In this document: piece after piece, positions 24,001 to 35,700 of the stretch
Numbering within the stretch: the stretch's first letter is position 1
Layout of the letters: each line of letters begins with the position of its first letter
Assembly (NCBI RefSeq): GCF_040807025.1
Contig: NC_090942.1
Coordinates: 78,473,987-78,537,986 of the forward strand
Source: Struthio camelus
Lineage: Eukaryota; Chordata; Aves; Struthioniformes; Struthionidae
Length of the DNA stretch: 64,000 nt
Direction: 5' to 3'
Made by a program: the position numbers and the translations under genes
Notes under the pieces: generated by a model
What the model was told of the DNA's origin: nothing
Databases searched by the model: none
The model's input: only the letters and a program-made list of their open reading frames with translations

Positions 24001-25319
24001 ACATATAAGGAAAAAAATTGGAGGAGTACAAACTGTTTTGCAAGGTCAATCGTATTTTATATATAAAGACATGTTTGAAAGAGAAAACTGCTAACCATCC
24101 AGTATCGTGGGCCAAATTTTTAGCTGTCGTTCTGCAATGTAACTTCAAAGTACACCTCCTCCGCTTAAGTGGTGTTAGGAAGATCTGGTCTCTCCTCTTA
24201 AGATTTATCCATCTGCTTCAAAGGTATGCTGGAAAAATGGTAATTTAAAAATAACAGTGTTCAGATAGAAAGCTAAGGTGATGATATTTTCTCAGATGTT
24301 GGTGATGTCTTCAGGCAAACGACTGCATTTACCTGATCATAGCCAGCACCTCTCCACAGAGATAGCTGCTATTTTCTGTGTATATATGGATCCCGCTGCT
24401 TGACAGCTCCTGTACCTGCACTGCCTTCCCCCCCGCTTTCTATTTTCAATCCCTGACTACAAAGTAATTTCACTCAAGTGATCTTCTGTCACAATCAGTT
24501 CACTTGATTGTCCACTCCTAAATGTCTTTCCCACTTCAGAAGGACAATGACTTTAAGCCAACTCACTTCAAAGCCAAGTTAGATTTGTTATCCAATGTTA
24601 CCCGTGGTCCGCAGCCCTCAGGAGAGAGGCTTTTTTCCATTCTGTTTGGTTTCGGGTAGGAGAAAGCCCTGGTATTGCCTCATTTCACAGAATGATTGTA
24701 TAATCCAGAAAGAAAAGGGTTTTCTCAAGCTTCACCAGATAGGTGCTGAAAAATGCTACTCCTCGGCACAGAGCCAGCAGAGCCCTGAAAGCGCACCTGC
24801 CTTGACCAGACAGCAGTGACGTGCTAGGTCAGGTGGAAAGATCTGAGGAGTTGGCCATTTTTGTAGGAACCAAGGTGGAAATGTGGAGTGCCAAGATAAA
24901 ATCCAGACCCCACCATAGAGAAGCTATCACTTTAAAAGCAAGACAAAACGTCCTGTTGCCACCCACAAACCATGATTGCCCCTGAAGGCTTAAGAAACAA
25001 AGTTCAAGAAGATGACTCTCGGATCCCCATGTGCCATTTGATGTCTCTTGCCCACCGGACAACACATGCGGTGGGCTGTTCTCCTTTTGAAGCCATAAAG
25101 GTACGAGATGCAGTTTCTTACCTGCTCTGGAAGATGTGTTGTCTTGCTTTGCTCTTGACTGCCCCTCCACCAGGTGCTCTGCAGGGAGAGATGTGTTAGC
25201 ACTGTTTGGTTACTCAGCCTCAGCCTCTCACGCTGGGGCTGATGGTATCAAGAGGGGTTATGGGAACAGAAGAGCTTGTGTAGTGGTGCTTGGCTGCATA
25301 GTAATTTCCTGAGTGTAAG
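21041..25319. other. Spacer with scattered AT-rich segments
   Basis: No supported gene. Overlapping frames near 24829-25202 on both strands include a plus-strand peptide with a very short integrase-like run, judged insufficient. An inverted pair of NKX2-like sites (TCAAGTGA 24474-24481 and TCACTTGA 24500-24507) is present. Oligo-A/T and AT-rich segments at 22330-22550 and 23520-23600 hold nothing identifiable. Confidence 0.42.
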
Positions 25320-25870
25320 CACTCAAACCTCTAACAGATTAATTTTATACTAAACGCTGTACAAATTTCTTGTGAATAAAATTACTGATCTAGCTGCTGT
25401 AGCTAGAGCTACATTGAACAGGTACATCAGGGACCTTTTCAGGCTAAGGTTGGGTAAGTATAGAGCAAAACATGCCTGGAAATTATGTTATATTATAAAA
25501 TCGGTTTGAGAAAGCTGTAGCTGAACAGCACTGTCATTGACATCCTAATGGATACTTTCGTTATGAGATTATATAAGAACTGTAAATGGAGAGATCCTAT
25601 TCAGGTCATCTTGTTCTTTCCATGACAACACAGTGCTCTACTGCAACATCACACTTTCCTGGTACTCATCTACTAGCACTTACAGCGATCTGGTATTATT
25701 TTGCCAAAATTAATCTCCAACTTCATTGAAGCCTGCTGCGTAACTATGAGATAAACAACATATAGTTCTCTTTCTAATGGTTTGGGAAAATAAAGTAACT
25801 CAATTAATTGGGTGAAACCATCTAGGTTTCATCATCGATAGGTTTTTGGTAACAGTCTTTGGATCATACA
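25320..25870. promoter_or_regulatory. Cluster of enhancer-like blocks
   Basis: AT-rich, complex sequence. It ends with the perfect palindrome CAATTAATTG (25801-25810), directly followed by a GAAACC / GGTTTC inverted repeat (25814-25819 and 25825-25830). Additional TAAT cores occur near 25341 and 25709. Enhancer activity is inferred. Confidence 0.35.
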
Positions 25871-28800
25871 CAATATCTCCTGTATTTCAGTTCTGTCATT
25901 GCAGCGGTGTTCGAAAGCAGACTAACTCTACAAGAGCCTTTTAAGGCATGGACCCCAGAATAGGGTAGAGAGCGCCCTTTGTAACTTCAGAGACTGTAAA
26001 CCTCCTTGAAAGGATCTAATTTCTGTCCCTTTCTGGTGCTGTGAAAAAGCCCTAGACTGCTATTTTTCCAGGAGAGATTTGAAGTGTCTGCGTAAAGCTG
26101 AGACCTGCTCCTTTCTGTGCTCGGATGTGACTGATTCTGAGCAATCAGAATTGCTGGCATTTGTATGTGAGACAAGGAGCACTTAGAGGAAGCTTCTCAT
26201 GATCAATTCATCGAGTTAATGAAACCTCAAATTTCTTGTAGTTTGCGGAAGAAGAGAATGCTCAAAACCTGGTAAGAATAAGACATCCAGACTTAACTGT
26301 GTATATCAGTGTCATAAATGCACCTGTAGAAATTCAATCTGTTCACAGTCATTGCAAGGCCAGAAGATAGGCAAAGCATGCTAAATAATAACAGCTGAGC
26401 TCTAGTATGTATCTTCTGCCTTGAAAGCTTTGGTTTGAAAGGCTTATGAGGAGTGTTCCTAACTGCCTCCAGTTAAACAAAGACCACTTGTGCTGTTTCC
26501 TCTACTTGCATTCAAGGCAATTGCTCTTTACCTGTGAGAGAGCATACTCTTTTGATTTCAGAAGTTATTTGCTGAATATTTATACAAACTTATCTGGAAA
26601 GAGCAACGCTTTGCTGGTCTTCATTCTTCATGTGTTAGTATGTGCCTCTTGCTTCCTGTTCCAGAAAAAGCATCCAAAAGTGCATCCATGGTCTCAGTGA
26701 GCCATGGCCAGTAGCAAGATAATCAGGTACAAGTGGAGGAAAAATACTGTGGTCAAAGTATTTAGCTCTGCCACCAGCTACCCACGTAATTATTTGGGTA
26801 GGACACTGATGGTGGAATTCGATTGCCTAAACCTAGACTCCTTGCGCTGCTTGAGGTGTTTTTAGTAGTCTGAGATATTTGCACCCTCATGGCAAATCTT
26901 ACAGAGAGGATGGGATTTAAGGGCGACGTGTATCTTTCTGGAATGGCAGCTGAAGACTAGGTGGGGAGCCCCGTGGCACCTGAAATGGCATCAAGTATTG
27001 AGGCAACTGAATCCCACCTTTTATGGGTAAAAAAGAAAAAAAAAGGAAGGGGGACTGGCAACACTCAGAGTACTGGTACCTCAGTGTAGTTCTTGGGTGC
27101 ATAGCCTCCAATAAGGAGTGCAAACCCCTGGGTGGGCACCTGGCTGTGCAGGAGGAAGAGCTTTAGCTGTCTCTGCATTCATCACATCCACTACATTTAG
27201 CTGGTAGACCCGTGCTGAGCACAGGGGTATCACCAGGTTATGAGCCATTCTCCTCTTCCTGTTGAAGCTGTGCCCCAAATTCGGAAAACATTTCAAGATT
27301 TAGTAGGTCTGGGAAAGGGAATGTAGCTCTAGCCCAATGGTTGAAACATGATTTATGGTTGCCTGTGTTCAGCTGAAGGAGATTTTTAGGCTGCAAATGT
27401 CCTGCGCTCTGGACTCAACCCAGACTGCTAGGCCGTGCTGCTTCCCTGTGGCCTCACGCTCCAGCCTGTGCCGAGCCAGCTAGATTTCCAGGTGAGGAAA
27501 CTCGAGGAAGGGAAGAAGGACTGCTTTTTTTTCTGCAGGCAGTATGGGACGCAACTGGTTTAAGCCATGCAAATTCAAAGCCAGGTTCCAGCACAGTTGT
27601 TGAAGGTAGGTTAGATATCGTTATGTGCTTTACCCAAAGAGAGTGTGGGACACTGTCAGGCGGTGTGACAGCCGTCCAGGAAAGGGCTGGACCACCTGAC
27701 CCCGCTTTCCCAGAAGGGCGCTCCAGGCCCCATCTCCGGAGCGAGGGATGCAGAACAGACTTCTGAAGTCCTCCCATGCCTGCGTGTAGACTCCTAAATG
27801 CCACAAAAACACTGGCAGAAACCAGTGCTCTTGAATTCTCTGTGTGGATGTGTTTAAACACTAGCATACTTAAACTAGCTGACATGTATCTGTAGAACCT
27901 AAGATGGGTTTTCACAGCCTGCTGGCCTTCAGACAGGGTGCGTGGGCTGCATCAAGTGTGATATCAAGCAGGGGATGCAAATGCTTGCTAATTTTTTTCT
28001 TTGGGGAAAGATGGTGTAATAGTGATTAAAGAAAAATTCAATCTTTTTCCTCTGTAGAAGTTTCATTATGCCAAGCTGTAAGCTTCCTCTCACTACTTTT
28101 AATTGCAGACTGCAGTCTAGCTTTTTGCTTTCTGCCATAGCAGTACTGCCTTTCAAATTCCCCTCTCACAATTTCTTGGCAGTAGGGAATGGTTTTTAAT
28201 AAGGCTGTATAATTGTATAATTTAGACATTTTTTTTTCCTGACAAAGTGGCAGGTTTTTCTGGAACTTCTTCCACACTAAAACAAAGGTGTGTTTTCATT
28301 AAAGATATGACCCTACCCCTTCCCTCCCTCTTGCTCTGTTACTCTGGCTTAAGTGATCTCTCTCTGGACATCTAATATTAAAGAGTACACTTATTTTATC
28401 TCAGTTGCAAACATTTTTGATTAAATTCTTGGAATCTTCCTTCTCTAAGTCTGTGCTTTCTGTCCCTTGGCATGAACATCTGCAGTTTCTCCGAGAGAAA
28501 ATGAGACAGCAAGGTGGAGGTGAGTGGCACCAGGCACCCTCGATGATGTGCTGCTGCTGTTTGGTACTAATAATAGTTTGACAGTAACAACAGTCTTTGT
28601 ATTTTCAATAAATGCCAGAGATTTGGCACATGCAGTTGGGGCAGCTTGTGCAAGTGAATGCCCTAAGGCTGCCTTTTTCAAGACCGGGTTTCTGGTCCCA
28701 GCTCTGCTAAGCTGGAATTTGCTCAGCTTCTAATCCAGCATTTTTTTGTGAAAGAGCAGAATTCTGCTTGCTGGCGTTTATGGGGTAGGCATGCGAGAAC

Positions 28801-29420
28801 CAAGTTGAAAATACTGAAATACAGCTGAATACAGGTTGAGTAACATCTTTGCTTGGTGAGCTGTTTATTTTCCATCCCACCTTCTAGTGCTGGCCACAGC
28901 CATGGTCTGACTATATGGCACAACAGCTAGTTGGCCTTCACCAAACGTTATGCATCTAGAAGGAAGAAGGGGCAAGACAGTGTTATAACCATCACGAACC
29001 ACTCCTTAAAGAGTAACAATCTGGCCTGAATTACTGGAGCTCCACACAGACGCTTGTGCTCCATTTCTGTCACGAAGAGACTGGAACACAGACAGCAATG
29101 CTAACTTCAATTAAATAAGTAAATGGGCTGTCCTCTCCCACTGACACCCACCAAGACTGAATCTGATAAGTTTTTACTTCAAAGAAGCAGTGAAAGTGTT
29201 TTTAGTTCATAAAACTGATTATTTGGCTTAAGATAAAAGGTCTGTGGAGCAACTTCTGAACAAAGATGCTCTGAGCAGGCTGCTTTGCATAAGGTTTAGT
29301 ACATTTCTATGCTTTCTACCTAGAGTGTTAAGAGTGGCGTGACTTCTGTCTGTTTGTATAGAAAACAATACATATTCTCATTATAATATACACCCATTTT
29401 AAATTTAAGACACGTTTGGG
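25871..29420. other. Spacer, no gene recognised
   Basis: The largest frame is 153 codons on the minus strand (27915-27454), in a GC-richer patch and overlapped by a second frame. Neither shows domains. Nothing supports an RNA gene or repeat family. Confidence 0.42.
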
Positions 29421-30011
29421 TTAAGAACAATAAATCCCGAAGCCAGTTCTCCTCGCTTCTGCGTTCTTCGGTTGTCCCTGCGGCAGTTTTGGGATCTGCT
29501 TGAGCCAAACCGACTTCCGCACTGATTGCTGACCCCCTCCGCGCTGCAGGAGCGTCCGTCCTATCTGATGGTACTTGGGCTTTTTTCTGTCGCTTTCGAG
29601 CATCTCTCTGTATATTTGATGCATACTGGGGTGTAAGAAACGCACCTGGGCAGCGCAGAGCGGGGCAGACGTTCCCGAGCTAGGGACCGGCCACCCGGTA
29701 GCTGCAGCAGGGCAGCGCTGCATTTCTTCTTGCAAACCTGACAGAGGAGAAGTCCTAGAGGGAAGCATTGTTTTTTTCCCCCCCCCCGGATCTGTCCGAA
29801 AAGCACTGTTTGCGCCTGATATTATGTTACTGTTTGAAAAGGGCATCTCTGGCAAGGCACTGTGCTGTGCTCCGTTGCACGGTGCATTTTGGCCAGGAAG
29901 AGCCGTTTGCAGAACATCAGTGTTTTCTACTAGGGGACTGTTGATTTTTTGGCTGACTTCTGGGTAGAGGATGTTCAGGAGGGAGGGAAAGGGGGTGTGG
30001 AGCCCCCCCGG
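29421..30011 (-). other. Candidate orphan coding exon (unrecognised)
   Basis: This is the longest open frame in the window. On the minus strand a strong splice-acceptor-like sequence, a long pyrimidine tract ending TTTTGCAG, abuts position 30011. From there the frame stays open for about 195 codons to a stop at 29421. The nominal start of the wider frame is TTG, so a terminal exon is a better reading than a single-exon gene. The peptide is Ser/Pro/Gly-rich at first and basic near the C terminus, with no domain, signal peptide or membrane segment I can recognise. GC-rich composition makes chance openness plausible. Confidence 0.2.
29778..29787. repeat. Poly-C run
   Basis: A run of 10 C directly follows a run of T, inside the candidate open frame on the minus strand. 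Such a run is unusual for a conserved coding exon and weakens that call. Confidence 0.8.
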
Positions 30012-30974
30012 CTGCAAAAGATGGGCAGAAAAAGTCAATTTTTTAAAAGCACCTGACCAAAGAGGCAGGAGGTGATCATGTTGTCACTAGGAAAAGGTTG
30101 GAAAGAGAGAAAGCAGGGAGGGCTTCTGGCTCTGAGGGTGCCTGCCAATTCAAGGAGGGACAGAAAACTAAGGCTGGCCTGTGGGAAATTGCCTTTATTT
30201 ATAATGCATTTAAAAAAAAGAAAACCTGCAACTCTCTACCGTAAAGGTAGCTGTGGTTATGAAATTTTTGTGTGTGTTAAGACTATCTTTCGGGAAAGGG
30301 ATTAAGTGACAAACCAGAGCCCCCTCGGTTGGGGGACTCCGGTGTGAATCTGCCTACCCAAATGAGTGGGGGCTGCAGCTTTGCTCTGAGGGTCCCGTGA
30401 CAGGGCACTGGACCAGTGGGAAGGGCACTGGGCAGGGAAACTATTTTGGTCAATGAGATCAGGAAACCAGAGATGAAGGCAGTGACTCGACATGGGGTTA
30501 CTGTCCTGTGAGAGTCAGGATATGGGTCTCTTTCCAATTAACTGATGTTTTCCCATAGAAGAAGGAAGGAGATATTTTCAGCCATTTAAAAGTGGTGAAA
30601 AAAATTTTTTTTTCCCCTTCCTCCCCTCCTCTTCATTTCTTCTGTTGGTTAATTCCTTGCGTTTCCTTCTCCTTACACAGTGAAACAAAGCAGACAGTTT
30701 TCCTTTTGTTTCTAGCTGGTTTATCTCCTGGCTTCTCACGAATCGGTACAATGCTGCAAAATCTGGCCTGGCAGTCGAGGAGAGATTAGAAACTGTGAAT
30801 GAGAAATTACATCTCTTTTGTTAAAAAACAAAACAAAACAAAACAACCCAGTAACTCAGGCCTAAAAAAAAATTGCTTATAGAACAACACTTCTGAGTGC
30901 ATCGCTGTTAGTTAATAATTTCAACTTACAAGAGTAAGGTGACCATCCCAAGTGCGGTCTAGGTGGAAAGTAAA
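30012..30974. other. Spacer with A/T tracts
   Basis: No gene is supported. Position 30598-30613 is an A7T9 tract containing a perfect A/T palindrome. A (CAAAA)n simple repeat lies at 30823-30845. Confidence 0.5.
30823..30845. repeat. (CAAAA)n simple repeat
   Basis: About four copies of an AAAAC pentamer in tandem, with no retroposon body recognisable beside it. Confidence 0.8.
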
Positions 30975-31140
30975 GATGCAAAAATGTTATAAGCGTTTCT
31001 TAAATCAGAATTGCATTTGCTAATTTTGAATTGATGCTTAAATAAAACTTTGCCAACTGCCTTGGGACCAGATTTTCCAGTCACTTTTCGCACATTATAA
31101 CACCTTCACCACAGAGTATCATTTAGCACCGCAGTGCCGT
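30975..31140. promoter_or_regulatory. Enhancer-like block
   Basis: An AT-rich block with ATTGCATTTGCTAATTTTG near 31011 (a POU-octamer-like and homeodomain-like run) and further TAAA-rich elements, without coding frames. Activity is inferred. Confidence 0.36.
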
Positions 31141-34100
31141 CCCACTCCACTTGCCTCAGCGGCATCCGGCGACTTACTAGCAAATCGTGTTGGTGGTGTG
31201 TCTGCCAGCTAGTGGCTTTCTGACTGGCTCTCATAATTTCCTTCTAATACATACCACTCTTCCTTTTTTTTTTTTTAACAAGTACCTCCAGCCTAAAGAG
31301 AAAAGAAGAGCTGAATTTGCCTCCGCATCTTCCCTCAAAAAGCTTCTCTTTGTGAGTAGGAGCAACGTGCAGCAGTAACGCTCTGGGTATTGCTGCGCCC
31401 TTGCATGTGCTGTTTCTCTGTAGGAGGGAAGGCCACAACCTAGAAAAACCCATCTCCCCAGCAGGCCTGCAGGAGGATGCTTATCTAATATTAAGTGTCT
31501 CTCTGTTTGCTTTATGAATTCTTGTTTCCTTCAAAAAGATGATTATTGGGAGGGTGAGTGATTGGTTCCTGTTCAACATATTTCTTAGCAAACAGGGATG
31601 AGACTCATAAATTTCCAGGTAGGATGGATTCTGGTGGTAGTGCTGAAGAAACATTGGATGTTGTTTTTTACTGAAGCTGAGAGAGGTGGGACGAATAACA
31701 CTTGGGAATCAGTAACAAGAATTTTTGTTATAAAAGGGGGGGGAACATCTCTGGGAGACCAGAGAAGGTAGATCTGCAGGTATTGGTTAAGCAGAGGCTG
31801 ATATAGCTGATTCTGCTAAAAAGACCCTGCCTAATTCATCCAGGGAAATACTACTCTTTTCCTTCAAGGTCTTGCTGATCCACTCGGCACTGTGCACGCA
31901 GTCCTGGTTGCTGATGTTCCCGAAAGATGCACGAAAAGGTGCAAGTGCAAATTAAAAAACGCTAAGGTCAACAGGGAACAAGGTGTCTATCTTAGCCTAA
32001 CAAAAGTCATTATTCATTTAGCCTGGCTAAAGAAAGGTTGCAAGGGTTATGATGTGCACTGGCAAGGCATTGAAATATGCTGCAAGCACTGAAAGTGGTG
32101 AAGAGCTATAGAAGTTGTTACAGACTAGCAGCGATATTTAAGAGCTTTAAGATGTTTAAGTAAATTTGCAGGTAGTTGAGTATGTTTTAGGTTAGTGATA
32201 ATAAGCGATGAAATATTTAAATCCTCTATGGAGGATTGCAGCCTGGCCCCAGCAGGTGGAGCAGCCCTTCTCCCCGCTCCTGGTGGAGCAGTGGGACAAG
32301 GAAACCCCTTGCAGTGCCTGGATGGTGCTGCTGCCCACGGTGGCTCCGGCTCCTGCTGCTCCTGCTTGGGCTTGTCTGATGTGTGCAAAGCTTAGGGCAG
32401 GCACAGCAGATGGCTTCAGCACTTTTGACAGGTCATGTTTTTCTCCAGCATGCATTATATGAATTTCATCTTTTTTTTTTTTTAACCTTTGTAGCTGACG
32501 GCTAACACTGTCGAGTGACTATGTGGATTATTAATTAACTTTTTGCTGTTTGCAGTGGTCAGTTGAGCAAGTCATTGTCAAGCGAATGTTTGTGTTCACT
32601 CCTTGTTGTACTTGGACCACTTTGTTTTGATCCCTCCAACAGAGCAAAAGGCTGTTTCGGATGTGTTTTGGTGTAGAGAACGGCTGTTGTCTCTCTGGGG
32701 TTGTTCTACATGCTCCAGTTCTGTTTACGGTCTACGCTTATTTTAAGAGATGCAAGAGGCTGGCCGCTGCCCTTATGTAATGTTTAAGGGTGCTACATCC
32801 TGCATTTGAAGGAGCATTGAATTAAAGGAGTGGCTTGAAACAAGTGGAAGACTAATACTGGCATAAAATGAACTGCTTAAATTCATAGCTGACCAATTTA
32901 CAGACTTAAAGAAGGCTCCCCAGCCATCTGAGAAATCGAGTGCTGGAAAAGCCCAGCAAATCCCTGAGAACAAGGACCTGAAATCTAAGCTAGAGCTTTG
33001 TAAGCTTATAGGAGGGATTTTATAACGCAACAGGGGAATTCGTGCAGGTGGAAAATACGGCTTGTGATTCACATGGAGGTATCTCTGAGGGGCTTTGAAG
33101 GGAGACTGGGTTGCTGTTTGCATCACATTGATATTGTACTAATCCCATGCTTTAGGGCTTCCACTGGCTGCTTGCTGAGACTGAAAAGGAATTTATTTCT
33201 CCTTTGGCTATAACTAAACACAGGTGGCAGTGATGCTTGTATGTCTTGCTCAGTGACTCAGAGTGAAATACATCACCGCGTTTGGAAAGAGAAAGGATTT
33301 TTTCCTCAGGTGAGATTGGCAAGGACTGCACAGCTTTCTTTTTGGCTCTCCCTTCTAAAATGGAGCGTGGTTGATCACCTGGGAGTTAAACTTAACTCAT
33401 TCCTGCCATTATAGACACTTAGGACATCCGTAATGCTCTTGAGCTCTTCTAATCTCTTTCACATCTGTTCCTTATAGCTGGATGTTGCAATCCTTTGCAA
33501 CAAGCCTTAAATTTATTACCGGGCATTGGGGGCTGTTTTATGGCTTTTGGAGTAGATGTCTGCTGCAAGTGGTACCAAATGGCCCTTTCCAGTCTAGCGC
33601 TCTTCTGACGGTCTCATGCCGTGGTTTTCTCTCGTTATTCTCTGCACTTCCGTAGCTGAGCTTACAGCGTTCTTTACGACTCTTTTCGCGTTCAGATCGT
33701 TGCCTCTGTATTTCCTTTCGCAAAACCTTTAGGCATTACATGCTCTGGGTTTTGTATACAGGAGAACAGCCTGTCTTTGGATAGAAAGGCTTCATGATGC
33801 CGGCAGAGGAGTCCTGCTAGTATCACTGTACTGTACTGTTTATTATAGGAGCTGTTTACTGCCGAGCCATCTTTCATATTGCACTTACAGCCACTCACTC
33901 TTTCCTCAAGTTCTCTTGAGGAAAGAAAATAGCATGTTTCAAATGGAATCTGATAAAAACTTGAGAATGTGGATGTGTTTCACTAACCCATTTCTTCAGT
34001 TTCCAAGTTCCGATCTTTTACAACTGAGTCAAAAAAAAAAAAAATCCACCTTGGTCATAAGCAGCAGTGACTAGTCTGTAGGAGCATCATTGTCTTCTTA

Positions 34101-35089
34101 CGGCAACAGGGGCTTTGGGAGGCTGGAGCTGAGACTTGGGAGTGTGCGAGCTGCATGGATCTTTGGGGAGTTAAAAGCCGTATGCTCCTGGATGCCTCCA
34201 TCTCTTTGACTTTTATGATTTTCTCCGAGGCATGTTGCTATATGCCGACGTTAAGACAGTCCAGTTTATGTAGACCAGCACCACTGAGCTGTGCTGGGCC
34301 ACGTTCACTGTGGTGGTGCCCTGTGCTCTTACTGATCTCGTCAGCTGATCTCAGGTACAAGTTTCTCTTTACAACTGAAACAAATTTCCTGTGGAAAAGG
34401 TTTGATCCCCAAACCTGGGACGCCAGGGCAGCTGTGACTTCGGTCACGCAGATGTCCTTCTCTGTCATGTCTAGCATTGAACGCTCACAGACCTTTTAAA
34501 AATTCAGATCAACCTGTGGATTAAGGCTTAGGCTTCTCCTCAGTTTCTCTTCCAGATTTAAAAATAGCAAACTGGATTCCAAATATTTCCATCAGCTAGC
34601 ATACTGACGGCTTTTTTTTGTTTGTTTTAATACTTGTGGAAGGCAGCTGTATATGGGTTTCTAAATAACTTGACAAAATAAAGATCCTTCTAAGATAATG
34701 ACCAAAAGGGGATAATTTAACCCAAGATCTGGAATAGGCAGCACTGCTGACTGAGGCTTAGACTGATGTGAGGAGCAGAAGGGTCACTATGAGGGTCTGG
34801 ATTCCCTCTGTGCTCTGGATGACGAGAAATTGTATGATTTCCAAAAGGAAAACTATCGATTAATGCAGAGGCTTTCCGAAAAGCTTTAAGGCAAACACAG
34901 ATGCAGAGCAAGGGACTGAGAAAGGATGAAGATGCCAATGCATGAGGCTCATCAAGTTGTTGCCAGTATCCAGAATGGGAGTAATTAACTCTTCATGAAT
35001 AGTTAAATTTAGGGAGTTAAGAGGTGACTGTGTTCCTCAGCTAGCTTAGCAAAATAACTGCATCCCACGGGCTTTGCCCTGGAGTTAGC
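31141..35089. other. Spacer with a perfect 12-bp hairpin
   Basis: No gene is supported. Overlapping frames at 32125-32462 on both strands arise from a CCTG/GCAG-rich patch. Two T runs of 13 (31264-31276 and 32471-32483) and an A run of 14 (34031-34044) occur. The 12-bp hairpin at 33899-33926 is listed separately. Frames at 33126-32773 and 34155-34499 are not recognisable. Confidence 0.42.
33899..33926. repeat. Perfect 12-bp stem hairpin
   Basis: TCTTTCCTCAAG (33899-33910) and CTTGAGGAAAGA (33915-33926) are exact reverse complements around a 4-nt loop TTCT. It is too short for a microRNA precursor or MITE. No transcript evidence is visible. Confidence 0.9.
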
Positions 35090-35700
35090 TGGATTTGGAA
35101 AGCTATTCCCACAGTTCTAGTCAAGCTGTGCAAATATTCTGAGCACATTTAATATATGTAAATTAAATTAATGTTAAATCACTGTGTCTCTGTGGTAGTG
35201 AATAATACAGAATAAGCAAATGGGATGCACAGCAAATGGAGGTGATTCAGCTGTCAGATCATGTGCGCGGATATTTCCCCAAACTCTTCTCTGAATAGAG
35301 AGATCACAAAAGCACAATTTTACTTAAAAGAGCAAATATTTAATAAATTCAAAAATGGTGACATTGTTATGTTTCTTTCTGGTTAATCCTGCAGCGCTAG
35401 AGCTTTAGCTTTATTGTTCAAGTCTGATAATTTTGTTTTCTAAAAATAGCCTGCCAGGGTATATCTTACACTTCATTATTTTATGAATGCTCCTTTGGAC
35501 GTTCTAGGCCATAAAAGTCAGCCTCCAAACTCACGCTGTACAGCAAATATTGTTCCTTTCTTGGGTGGATGAATTATTCATAGAGGCTGGGCTTTTTTGA
35601 CGCAGGTCTGATGAGTTCAATTTTGCTACAAAGATTTTAATGTTGTATTGCTGAGCTCTTACTGCAGGCAAATAGATCTAAAACTGATGAATTATGAATG
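35090..35700. promoter_or_regulatory. Strong cluster of enhancer-like blocks
   Basis: About 600 bp of AT-rich, high-complexity sequence nearly free of homopolymers. Core motifs include GTAAATTAAATTAATG near 35158, AAATATTTAATAAATTC near 35335, TCATTATTTTATGAATG near 35473, GATGAATTATTCATAG near 35567 and TGATGAATTATGAATG near 35685. No reading frame is usable. By texture it is among the best enhancer candidates here. Conservation must be tested. Confidence 0.45.

Noticed and set aside
24972..25199. Plus-strand peptide with a short integrase-like run (AHRTTHAVGCSPFEA)
   Set aside because: Similarity covers only about 15 residues, and no catalytic residues, flanking pol segments or LTRs are visible.
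32125..32462. Four overlapping frames in a CTG/CAG-rich patch
   Set aside because: Translations are Ala/Pro/Gln-rich products of biased composition; resemblance to a CR1 interior was too weak to call.
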